Assembly (NCBI GenBank): GCA_016293155.1
Contig: JAEDEU010000042.1
Location: 1-13,321 of the forward strand
Source of the DNA: Clostridiaceae bacterium
GTDB lineage: Bacteria > Bacillota > Clostridia > Oscillospirales > Butyricicoccaceae
Length of the DNA: 13,321 nt
Reading direction: 5' to 3'
Part shown: positions 1-6,620 of the stretch, piece after piece
Position numbering within the stretch: the first letter of the stretch is position 1
Layout of the letters: each line of letters starts with the position of its first letter
Program-made: the position numbers and the translations under genes
Notes under the pieces: model-generated
What the model saw: the letters and a program-made list of their open reading frames with translations, nothing else
Databases searched by the model: none
What the model was told of the DNA's origin: nothing

Positions 1-32
1 AAGAGGACGTATCCATGCGGGTACGTCCTCTT
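1..32. terminator. Hairpin terminator at left edge, likely bidirectional
   Basis: A perfect 11-bp inverted repeat (1-11 and 22-32, AAGAGGACGTA paired with TACGTCCTCTT) with a 10-nt loop lies just downstream of the stop of the minus-strand 3D-domain gene. On the plus strand it is followed by TTTGTT, so it could also end a plus-strand unit coming from outside the window. On the minus strand any U-tract lies beyond position 1 and cannot be seen. It most likely ends the metF-metH-3D operon. Confidence 0.7.
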
Positions 33-46
33 TGTTATGCATTGGT

Positions 47-502
47 TTATGGCTCAATCGTGTGAGCGGAACGCTTGTCCAGCTCGGTTCCCTCCGGATA
101 GCGGTATACCTGCGCCTCGTCCACGCCGAGCCTCAGCGCGCGCTGATGATCCTCAACATAGACGTCGATATGGCTGCCCTTGATTGCCCCGCCGACATCC
201 TCCGCGAGGAAGTCACCATAGCCCTCGATATAGAGCACGGTGCCGAGCGGGATGACATTGCGGTCCACCGCGACGGTGTAGCCCTCAATGGTCTCCGTGC
301 CGAGCGCGGTCGAGGTGCCCCACTGTCCGCTGCAGGTCTCACAGGAGCAGTAGAAGGTGAGCTTGAACGTGCCGAGCGGCGTGAGATGCTTTTCCTCAAA
401 GCGAACGACCTCGATGACAGTCAGAAGCAGGATCAGCACATACAGAAAGCTGATCGTCAGGCGCAGCAGCGCCAGCTTTGGACTGTGGGGTCGCTTGCTC
501 AT
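47..502 (-). CDS. Membrane-anchored 3D (Asp-Asp-Asp) domain protein
   Basis: The protein has 151 aa. The start at 502 is chosen because AAAGGAG sits 8 nt upstream (511-517). Residues about 10-32 form one hydrophobic segment, so it is probably an N-terminally anchored extracytoplasmic protein. After a short linker comes a cysteine motif (FYCSCETCSG; C52, C54, C57) and then a 3D domain with the three characteristic aspartates in AVDRNVIPLGT (D80), AEDVGG (D102) and HIDVY (D113). This double-psi beta-barrel fold is shared with MltA-type lytic transglycosylases and the Firmicutes YabE/YuiC proteins. Peptidoglycan cleavage or remodelling is therefore the family-based inference; the substrate is unknown. 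It starts 34 nt after the metH stop with no obvious promoter of its own, so it appears to be the last gene of the methionine operon, an odd partner. Family assignment is firm, function is not. Confidence 0.88.
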   Translation of the reverse strand: MSKRPHSPKLALLRLTISFLYVLILLLTVIEVVRFEEKHLTPLGTFKLTFYCSCETCSGQWGTSTALGTETIEGYTVAVDRNVIPLGTVLYIEGYGDFLAEDVGGAIKGSHIDVYVEDHQRALRLGVDEAQVYRYPEGTELDKRSAHTIEP

Positions 503-536
503 ATCGTTCGCTCCTTTGCGGGGGAATGAAATTGGG

Positions 537-2903
537 TTACGCTCCGAAAAACTCCTTTGCCACATCGACGGATGCCTTGGCATCCTTGCAGTAGTAGTCC
601 GCGCCGATGGTTTCGGCGTAGTCCGGCGTGAGTACTGCGCCGCCGACAAAGACCTTGCCGTCAAAGCCGTCCGCACGCAGCTGGCGGATGGTTTCTTCCA
701 TTGCACCGAGCGTGGTGGTCATCAGTGCGCTCAGACCGACCAGACGTACATTCTGCTCGCGTGCGGTCTGTACCACGCGCTCCGGCGGCACGTCGCGTCC
801 GAGGTCGATGATCGAAAAGCCGTAGTTCTCCATGACGACCTTGACGATGTTTTTGCCGATGTCGTGGATATCGCCCTTGACCGTGGCGAGAATCACCTTG
901 TTTGCACTCGGCTCCGCGCTGCCGGTTTTGGCAAGGCGGGCACGCACTGCATCAAAGCCGCATTTTGCCGCCTCCGCCGCGCGGATGAGCTGCGGCAGGA
1001 ACAGCTTGTTCTGCTCGAACAGATCGCCCACGATGTCCAGCGCAGGAATCAGATGGTCGGAAACCACGACCAGCGGATCATTGCTGTCCAGCAGGTGCTC
1101 GGTCGCGGTGGCGCATTCATCGCCCAGTCCCTTCCTGACTGCGGTGGCGATATCCATTTCCTTTGTGGAGGTCGGTGCAGCCGCGGCAGTGCTTTCGGTT
1201 ACGGCGTACTTTTCAATATAATGCACGCTGCCCTCATCGCGCATGTGCAGCAGATTGTGTACATCCACTGCGGACATCATGGAGGCAATATTCGGGTTGA
1301 TAATCGGGAAATCCAGTCCGGCAGCCAGTGCGATTGCAAGGAAATGTGCGTTGATGCGCTCGCGCTGCGGCAGACCGAACGAGATGTTGGAGACACCCAG
1401 ACAGGTTTTGACGCCGAAGCGGCGCTTGACCTCGGTCAGCGCGGAGAGGGTCTGCATCGCGCCGGACGGTTCGGCGGAAACCGTGAGCGTCAGGCAGTCG
1501 ATGGCAATGCGCTCCGGCGGGATGCCGTACTGCGCCGCGCGGGTGACAATCTTTTCCGCAATCGCAATGCGCTTTTCGACCGAATCCGGAATACCGTTTT
1601 CGTCCAGCGTCAGACCGACCACCATGGTGCCGTACTTTGCGGCGAGCGGGAGGATGCCGTTCAGGCTCGCCTCCTCGCCGTTGACCGAGTTAATCATCGG
1701 CACGCCGTTGTAGCGGCGCAGGGATGCCTCAAGCACGTTTGGATCGTTCGAGTCCAGCTGAAGCGGGAGGTCGAGCACGGACTGAAGCTCCTGCGTGACT
1801 TCGAGCATCATTTCGCGCTCGTCGATGCCCGGCAGTCCGACGTTGACATCCAAAATGTGTGCGCCCGCGTCTGCCTGCTCAATGCCCTGGTCAATGATGT
1901 AGTCGATATCGTGCTCCTGAAGCGCCGCTTTGAACTTTTTCTTGCCGGTCGGATTGATGCGCTCGCCGATGACACAGACTCCGTCTGCCGGGACAAATTT
2001 GGTGCCCGAGCAAAGGGCGGCGGTGCGCTTGCGCTCCGGCAGGGCAAATTCTGCGCCGCTGAGCATGGTTCGGATGTTTTTGATATACTCCGGAGAGGTG
2101 CCGCAGCAGCCGCCGAAGATCGTAAAGCGCAGCGGCAGATAGTCGCGCAGCGCCTCGATAAACTGCTCCGGGGTGATGTTATAGTGGAATGAGCCGTCGG
2201 ATACAACCGGCAGTCCGGCATTCGGCTTGAGGATCAGCGGAATGCTGGCATATTCCGCCATGCGCGCCGCAATCGGCAGAATCTCAACCGGACCGAGCGA
2301 GCAGTTGATGCCGATGGCATCCGCGCCCAGACCCTGAAGTGTGATTGCTGCCGCCTCGGGCGGCACGCCGAGGAAGGTGCGTCCGGTTGCCTCGAACGAC
2401 ATCGTGGCAAACACCGGAAGATCGCAGTTTTCCTTTGCCGCGAGCACCGCTGCCTTGGTTTCCAGCAGGTCGGTCATGGTTTCGATGTAGATCGCATCCA
2501 CGCCCGCCTGTGCGCCGCAGACAATCTGACGCGCAAACATGCGGTAGGCGTCGTCAAAATCCAGTGTGCCGGTCGGAGCGAGCAGCTCACCGATCGGACC
2601 CACGTCCAGACCGACGAATTTTGCGCCGGAGGCGCGTGCATTTGCAACGGCAGCCGTAATCAGCTCCTCGATCTCATGACCGCAGCCGGCGGCTTTTTTC
2701 TCGTTTGCGCCAAAGGTACAGGTGAGTACCATGTCCGAGCCCGCCTCCACATACTGACGGTGAATGGAGGTAATCAGCTCCGGATTGGTGAGGTTGTAAA
2801 GCTCCGGCAGCGCGCCCGCCTCCATGCCCGCATTTTGCAGCATGGTGCCCATTGCGCCGTCCAGAACCAGAAAGTTTGATTTCAGATATTCTTTAAGCTC
2901 CAC
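537..2903 (-). CDS. metH: Cobalamin-dependent methionine synthase lacking the reactivation domain
   Basis: The protein has 788 aa. It transfers the methyl group of 5-methyltetrahydrofolate to homocysteine through B12 in the cytoplasm. Modules in order: homocysteine/zinc domain about 1-285 (start DGAMGT at 15-20, zinc cysteines C201 in INCSLG and C266/C267 in GGCCG); pterin-binding TIM barrel about 300-565 (IGERINPTGKKKF, LDVN, INSVNGE, GVSNISFGLP); an Ala/Thr/Ser-rich linker about 568-583; B12 cap and Rossmann domains about 584-788 with the base-off motif GDIHDIGKN (D678, H680, G683), GLSALMTTTL and GGA. It ends there, so the C-terminal AdoMet-binding reactivation domain of E. coli MetH (about 1,227 aa) is missing; the upstream gene encodes it. 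I choose GTG at 2903 because VELKEYLKSN matches where MetH proteins begin and AAAGGA lies upstream. This start overlaps the upstream gene by 11 nt, suggesting translational coupling. Confidence 0.95.
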   Translation of the reverse strand: MELKEYLKSNFLVLDGAMGTMLQNAGMEAGALPELYNLTNPELITSIHRQYVEAGSDMVLTCTFGANEKKAAGCGHEIEELITAAVANARASGAKFVGLDVGPIGELLAPTGTLDFDDAYRMFARQIVCGAQAGVDAIYIETMTDLLETKAAVLAAKENCDLPVFATMSFEATGRTFLGVPPEAAAITLQGLGADAIGINCSLGPVEILPIAARMAEYASIPLILKPNAGLPVVSDGSFHYNITPEQFIEALRDYLPLRFTIFGGCCGTSPEYIKNIRTMLSGAEFALPERKRTAALCSGTKFVPADGVCVIGERINPTGKKKFKAALQEHDIDYIIDQGIEQADAGAHILDVNVGLPGIDEREMMLEVTQELQSVLDLPLQLDSNDPNVLEASLRRYNGVPMINSVNGEEASLNGILPLAAKYGTMVVGLTLDENGIPDSVEKRIAIAEKIVTRAAQYGIPPERIAIDCLTLTVSAEPSGAMQTLSALTEVKRRFGVKTCLGVSNISFGLPQRERINAHFLAIALAAGLDFPIINPNIASMMSAVDVHNLLHMRDEGSVHYIEKYAVTESTAAAAPTSTKEMDIATAVRKGLGDECATATEHLLDSNDPLVVVSDHLIPALDIVGDLFEQNKLFLPQLIRAAEAAKCGFDAVRARLAKTGSAEPSANKVILATVKGDIHDIGKNIVKVVMENYGFSIIDLGRDVPPERVVQTAREQNVRLVGLSALMTTTLGAMEETIRQLRADGFDGKVFVGGAVLTPDYAETIGADYYCKDAKASVDVAKEFFGA

Positions 2904-3528
2904 AGGTGGTTCCTTTCTTGCGGAATTCACAGGTTTTTGCCAGTGTGCAGGTTCCGCAGCCCTTTTTTCGTCCCTCTGCGGGAGTGTCCGATACGCCCAG
3001 AAAGGCGGTGACGGATTTTCTCGGTGTGAGGATATTGTTTTCGGTGACAGACAGCCCGATTTTGCGTGCGGCATCGCAGAGCGCAAGCACCTGCGGCTGA
3101 ATGGTCAGCGGCAGATCGCCGTAGCCGGGGGAGAAGCGTCCGGTCACATAGCGTCCGCGTGCCGCCTCCGCCGCGCGGATCTGATCCTCCGCTTCGTCGC
3201 AGACGGCTTCGATGCCTTCGCCCGCCGCCGCGTCCAGTGCGAGCGCGTCCAGCATACTGCGCCGCTCGACCCGACGGATCTCACGGTCCACCGCCGCACC
3301 CAGCGTGGCACACAGGATGTAGACCTCCGTACAGCCGTGCAGATGACGGCGGATATCCTTGCCGGTCAGGAAATCTAGGGTTTCCACCGGCAGACAGATC
3401 CGGCAGCTGCGCGGTACCATGATACGGTTCAGCGTGTCAATCGCCCGCTGTGCGGTCTGCGTAATCTGCGGATCATCCCCGTGCTGTCCCATGTAGCGCA
3501 GCACCTCGGAAAGTTTTAATTCTCTCAT
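2893..3528 (-). CDS. Stand-alone methionine synthase reactivation (AdoMet-binding) protein
   Basis: The protein has 211 aa. It corresponds to the C-terminal activation domain of MetH made as a separate protein, as in Thermotoga maritima TM0269 beside TM0268. It should dock on MetH and use AdoMet to remethylate cob(II)alamin after accidental oxidation. The AdoMet-site signature RFSPGYGD is at 131-138 (E. coli MetH has a comparable R-x-x-x-GY segment), preceded by the helical DALALDAAAGEGIEAVCDE region and followed by TENNILTPRKSVTAFLGVS. The tail adds a cysteine cluster (C191, C194, C200, C209) not found in the E. coli domain, possibly a metal or redox site. It overlaps metF by ATGA (3525-3528) and metH by 11 nt, so all three are probably translated together. 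Confidence 0.9.
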   Translation of the reverse strand: MRELKLSEVLRYMGQHGDDPQITQTAQRAIDTLNRIMVPRSCRICLPVETLDFLTGKDIRRHLHGCTEVYILCATLGAAVDREIRRVERRSMLDALALDAAAGEGIEAVCDEAEDQIRAAEAARGRYVTGRFSPGYGDLPLTIQPQVLALCDAARKIGLSVTENNILTPRKSVTAFLGVSDTPAEGRKKGCGTCTLAKTCEFRKKGTTCGA

Positions 3529-4412
3529 GCGCGGTTGGAGGCGTGCAGAATGGTCTCAATACGCTCGTAGATCTTGTAGACCGCCTTCGGGTTGTTCATC
3601 GCATACAGGTGAATGCCGTCCACGCCGTTGGAAATGAGGTCGATGATCTGATCCACGGCATAGGCGATGCCTGCATCAAACAGTGCCTCCGGATTGTTTT
3701 CGTAGCGTGCGAGCATTTTGGCAAACTTCTTCGGGAGGCTCGCACCGCACATGGTGACCATGCGCTCGATGTTTTTCTTATTCAGCACCGGCATGATGCC
3801 TGCCTCCACTGGAACATTGATACCGGCGAGGTGCATACGGTCGCGGAAGTCGTAAAAATCCTGATTGTCAAAGAACAGCTGGGAAACCAGATGGGATGCG
3901 CCAGCGTCTACCTTGTGACGCAGGGCGATGGTATCCTCGATCAGGGAAGCGGACTGCGGATGTCCCTCCGGATAGCACGCGCCGCAGATGTCAAAGCCGC
4001 CGAAATCTGCAATGTACTTGGTCAGATCACTTGCATAGACAAAATCGGTCTCCGGCTCGCGCTCCGGCATACGGTCGCCGCGCAGGGCGAGAATGTTCTC
4101 AACGCCCAGTTCCTGAAGCTCGGTCAGAATGGCATGCGCACTGGGCTTTGTCGTATAGATGCTGGTCAGATGTGCCATCGGCTCGATGTGATATTTGGAC
4201 TTGATGTCACCGGCGATTTTTGCGGTCAGGCTGCCGGTGCCGATGCCGCCCGAGCCGCCCGCACCATAGGTGACGCTGATGAAGTCCGGCTTGAGCTCGG
4301 AGAGCTGATCCAGCGTTGTGTAGATCGTGTCAATATTGGAGGTTTTCTTCGGCGGAAATACCTCGAGAGAGAATACAGTGTTTTTATTGTCAAACATCTG
4401 CCTGATTTTCAT
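3525..4412 (-). CDS. metF: 5,10-methylenetetrahydrofolate reductase
   Basis: The protein has 295 aa, the normal size for bacterial MetF. It is an FAD-containing TIM barrel that reduces 5,10-methylene-THF to 5-methyl-THF, the methyl donor for MetH. Visible signatures: FSLEVFPPK (16-23 region, catalytic Glu equivalent E17), SVTYGAGGSG, HLTSIYTT, LALRGD (108-113, with the Asp expected near folate/FAD), GACYPEGHP, SQLFFDN and the C-terminal GVDGIHLYAMN. An upstream in-frame ATG at 4419-4421 directly abuts the AAAGGA at 4422-4427, so the ATG at 4410-4412 (9-nt spacing, MKIRQMF) is preferred. It is the first gene of the operon, and its stop overlaps the start of the reactivation gene. Confidence 0.95.
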   Translation of the reverse strand: MKIRQMFDNKNTVFSLEVFPPKKTSNIDTIYTTLDQLSELKPDFISVTYGAGGSGGIGTGSLTAKIAGDIKSKYHIEPMAHLTSIYTTKPSAHAILTELQELGVENILALRGDRMPEREPETDFVYASDLTKYIADFGGFDICGACYPEGHPQSASLIEDTIALRHKVDAGASHLVSQLFFDNQDFYDFRDRMHLAGINVPVEAGIMPVLNKKNIERMVTMCGASLPKKFAKMLARYENNPEALFDAGIAYAVDQIIDLISNGVDGIHLYAMNNPKAVYKIYERIETILHASNRA

Positions 4413-4421
4413 GTATATCAT

Positions 4422-4427
4422 TCCTTT
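4422..4427 (-). promoter_or_regulatory. metF ribosome binding site (decides the start)
   Basis: AAAGGA on the minus strand lies 9 nt before the ATG at 4412 and immediately next to the alternative ATG at 4421. That spacing rules out the longer form. Confidence 0.75.
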
Positions 4428-4460
4428 GTATAAATTGTAATTTGAGAGGGTAGCATTTCC

Positions 4461-4489
4461 ATTATACAGGATTTCCTATTGAAACGCAA
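4461..4489 (-). promoter_or_regulatory. Sigma-A-type promoter of the metF-metH operon
   Basis: On the minus strand TTGCGT (4484-4489) is followed after exactly 17 nt by a perfect TATAAT (4461-4466). The start of transcription should fall near 4453, leaving a leader of about 40 nt. That is too short for a SAM riboswitch or T-box, so control, if any, must come from a protein or from supercoiling/growth signals. Confidence 0.75.
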
Positions 4490-4659
4490 GGATTCACGGA
4501 GCAGAATGATACGTGCGGAAATCATGAAAAAAGTGAAGAATAATGCGGCGATGCGGTGAAACAATGAAAGCAGGACGGGATTTGGCAATGTGGCGAAAAA
4601 TGCGATTTCAACACAGCGGAATTTTGGACAATACGCAGTTTGTCGCAATCTGCGATGGG

Positions 4660-4689
4660 TTGCTCTGTACAAAGCAGGAAAACTATGAT
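4660..4689 (+). promoter_or_regulatory. Probable promoter of rnj
   Basis: TTGCTC (4660-4665) and TATGAT (4684-4689) are 18 nt apart. Transcription would begin near 4696 and give a leader of about 210 nt before RNase J. The -35 is only a moderate match, so a start nearby cannot be excluded. Confidence 0.5.
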
Positions 4690-4796
4690 AAAATAAAAGC
4701 AATATTTTTGATGTGTGTCCGCAAGAAATGATTCTTTCGGCAACTCGGATTGACGCAACTGACCCCAGTAATCAACACCAACAAAATATTGTGTTT

Positions 4797-4877
4797 AGAA
4801 GCGGAAAACGGGCACCAAGGCAGGGTACCCTTGCTTTGCTGTGTGCAAAAACAGGAAGCCGTTTCCGCCCGCTTTTT
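4797..4877 (+). promoter_or_regulatory. Foldable leader hairpin with U-tract upstream of rnj
   Basis: GCGGAAAACGG (4801-4811) pairs with CCGTTTCCGC (4859-4868) with one bulged base. A competing register pairs AGAAGCGG (4797-4804) with CCGCTTTT (4869-4876), running into the U-tract at 4873-4877. Inside the loop, CAAGG and CCTTG (4816-4820, 4829-4833) form a small stem around a GGGTACCC palindrome. The arrangement resembles an attenuator or a protein/RNase target site. No folding energy was calculated. Confidence 0.4.
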
Positions 4878-4885
4878 AGAATAGA

Positions 4886-4898
4886 TAAGGAAAGTGAT
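4886..4898 (+). promoter_or_regulatory. Extended, split Shine-Dalgarno of rnj
   Basis: TAAGGA (4886-4891) then AA then GTGAT (4894-4898) matches both halves of the anti-SD complement TAAGGAGGTGATC with an irregular middle. The GTGAT half is 9 nt from the ATG at 4908; the TAAGGA half alone would be too far (16 nt). This supports the 4908 start. Confidence 0.45.
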
Positions 4899-4907
4899 AC
4901 CAAGATT

Positions 4908-6569
4908 ATGAAAGAAAAACTGAAGATCATACCGCTCGGCGGACTCAATGAGATCGGCAAGAACATGACGGTCATCGAATGCAGCGGTGACATTTTTGTG
5001 ATCGACTGCGGTCTGGCATTCCCGGATAACGAAATGCTCGGCGTTGACCTGGTCATTCCGGATATCTCGTACCTGCGCCACCATCAGAAAAAGGTGCGCG
5101 GTATTGTCATCACTCACGGACACGAGGATCACATCGGCGCACTGCCATATGTGCTCAAGGAGCTGCGCGTGCCGGTGTATTGCACCAAGCTGACCGCCGG
5201 CATTCTGTCCTCCAAGTTCGCGGAGCACAAGATGAACGACAAGGTCAAGATGAACATCGTCAAGGCAGGCGACCGCATCAAGCTGGGCTGCTTCGGCATT
5301 GAGTTCATTCATACCAACCACTCGATTGCGGATTCGGTCGCGCTCGCCATCCGCACGCCGCTCGGCACGATCATCCACACGGGCGACTTCAAAATCGACC
5401 CGACTCCGGTTTCCGGCGAGATGATCGACCTGACCCGCTTCGGTGAGCTGGGACGCGAGGGCGTGCTGGCACTGATGAGCGACTCGACCAACGTCGAGCG
5501 CGCCGGCTTTACGCCGTCCGAGATGGAGGTCGGCAAGACGCTTGAGGCGCAGTTCCGCGGCTGTGAGCAGCGCATTATCGTCGCAACCTTCGCCTCCAAC
5601 ATCTACCGTATTCAGCAGATTCTGGACGCTGCCGCCAACAACGGCAGAAAGGTCGCCATCTGTGGACGCAGCATGGAGAATATTTCCTCGGTTGCGATGG
5701 AGCTGGGCTATCTGCACGAGCCGAAGCCGGGCGTAATCATCGAGCCGTCCGCAATCAACAAGTATCCGAAGAGCCGCATTGTCGTGGTCTGCACCGGCTC
5801 TCAGGGCGAGTCCATGAGCGCTCTGCACCGCATGGCGTTCTCCGGTCACAAGCAGATCGAAATCGGCGCGGGAGATAAGATTATCATCTCCGCCTCCGCG
5901 ATTCCGGGCAACGAAAAGTCGGTTCAGAATGTCATCAATGAGCTGTGCCGCAAGGGCGCGGATGTCGTATACGACCGCTCTGCGATCATTCACGTTTCCG
6001 GTCACGCCTGCCAGGAGGAGCTGAAGCTCATGCTGGCGCTGACCCGACCGAAGTATTTTATTCCGGTACACGGTGAGCACCGTATGCTGCGTCAGCACGC
6101 AGAGTTGGCGCGTCAGTGCGGCGTCATTCCGAAGAATATTATTATCACAGACATCGGACGTCCGGTTGAGCTGGGACCGAACTCCGCACGTCTGCTCAAT
6201 CCGGTTCCGTCCGGCAAGGTGCTGGTGGACGGTCTGGGCATCGGCGATGTCGGCACCGCAGTCCTGCGCGACCGAAAGCATCTGTCCGAGGATGGTCTGC
6301 TGGTGGTCGTGGTCACGCTGGACAGCGAAACCGGTCTGGTTATTGCAGGACCGGACATCGTCTCCCGCGGCTTTATCTACGTCAAGGAGGCCGAGGAGCT
6401 GATGGAGCAGCTGAGAAAAATCTCTCAGGCTGCACTCGACCGCTGCATTGACACGCGCGTGCGTGACTGGTCCACCATCAAGTCGGCGATCAAGAACGAT
6501 CTCTCGGATTTCCTCTTTAAGAAGACCAAGAGAAGCCCGATGATCCTGCCGGTTATCATGGAAATCTAA
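4908..6569 (+). CDS. rnj: Ribonuclease J (beta-CASP metallo-beta-lactamase)
   Basis: The protein has 553 aa, the usual RNase J size. It is a cytoplasmic 5'-3' exoribonuclease and endonuclease, central to mRNA turnover and rRNA maturation in Bacillota that lack RNase E. The metallo-beta-lactamase domain contains HGHEDHIG (H70, H72, D74, H75), HTNHS (H135, H138) and HTGDFK (H157, D160). The beta-CASP insert spans roughly 205-350 (VATFASNIYR, ICGRSMEN, CTGSQGE, SASAIPGNE). HVSGHA (H362, H366) and PVHGEHRM (H388) complete the active site and 5'-phosphate pocket, and the C-terminal dimerisation/degradation domain follows from about 450. The frame is open 65 codons further upstream, but family members begin at MKxKLKIIPLGGLNEIG, so 4908 is used. 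It is monocistronic, ending at a bidirectional terminator. Confidence 0.95.
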   Translation: MKEKLKIIPLGGLNEIGKNMTVIECSGDIFVIDCGLAFPDNEMLGVDLVIPDISYLRHHQKKVRGIVITHGHEDHIGALPYVLKELRVPVYCTKLTAGILSSKFAEHKMNDKVKMNIVKAGDRIKLGCFGIEFIHTNHSIADSVALAIRTPLGTIIHTGDFKIDPTPVSGEMIDLTRFGELGREGVLALMSDSTNVERAGFTPSEMEVGKTLEAQFRGCEQRIIVATFASNIYRIQQILDAAANNGRKVAICGRSMENISSVAMELGYLHEPKPGVIIEPSAINKYPKSRIVVVCTGSQGESMSALHRMAFSGHKQIEIGAGDKIIISASAIPGNEKSVQNVINELCRKGADVVYDRSAIIHVSGHACQEELKLMLALTRPKYFIPVHGEHRMLRQHAELARQCGVIPKNIIITDIGRPVELGPNSARLLNPVPSGKVLVDGLGIGDVGTAVLRDRKHLSEDGLLVVVVTLDSETGLVIAGPDIVSRGFIYVKEAEELMEQLRKISQAALDRCIDTRVRDWSTIKSAIKNDLSDFLFKKTKRSPMILPVIMEI

Positions 6570-6573
6570 CATC

Positions 6574-6620
6574 TAAAAAACAGAAGGCACTTTCCCGATT
6601 GCGTGGAAAGTGCCTTTTTT
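6574..6620. terminator. Bidirectional terminator between convergent rnj and birA
   Basis: AAGGCACTTTCC (6584-6595) and GGAAAGTGCCTT (6605-6616) form a perfect 12-bp stem with a 9-nt loop. A T-run at 6615-6620 follows on the plus strand, and an A-run at 6575-6580 gives a U-tract on the minus strand. It sits directly against the birA stop codon. Confidence 0.9.

Larger units (their letters stand above)
4413..4907. other. Intergenic region between divergent metF and rnj
   Basis: This 495-nt stretch contains no supported gene. It holds the metF leader and promoter on the left (to 4489), the rnj promoter at 4660-4689, and the long rnj leader with a hairpin on the right. Between about 4490 and 4659 I see AT-richer sequence with no convincing promoter, RNA motif or gene. 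Short reading frames there lack ribosome binding sites. Confidence 0.6.

Noticed and set aside
570..585. Palindrome GGATGCC-TT-GGCATCC
   Set aside because: It lies inside the metH 3' coding region in a normal conserved segment (CKDAKASVD); there is no U-tract. Probably chance from codon use.
357..2192. 611-codon plus-strand open frame across metH
   Set aside because: It lies antisense to an unmistakable MetH. Its translation resembles no family I know, and such frames are common opposite GC-rich genes with biased third positions.
2904..3086. N-terminal extension of MetH from an upstream ATG
   Set aside because: It overlaps the reactivation gene in another frame. The GTG at 2903 with an upstream AAAGGA matches the family start.
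4634..4654. CGCAG...CTGCG inverted repeat upstream of the rnj promoter
   Set aside because: Only five base pairs with a long loop; expected by chance in this composition.
4418..4758. Short open frames in the metF-rnj intergenic region, including an 11-codon frame at 4524-4559
   Set aside because: None has a ribosome binding site or recognisable product, and they cross the promoter elements.
4713..4907. 65-residue N-terminal extension of RNase J
   Set aside because: The family start is at MKEKLKIIPLGG, the extension is low in resemblance to any domain, and it runs through the structured leader.
4683..6572. 629-codon minus-strand open frame across rnj
   Set aside because: It is antisense to a complete RNase J. 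The translation is rich in Asp, Asn, His and Arg without structure, and no ribosome binding site was seen at its start.
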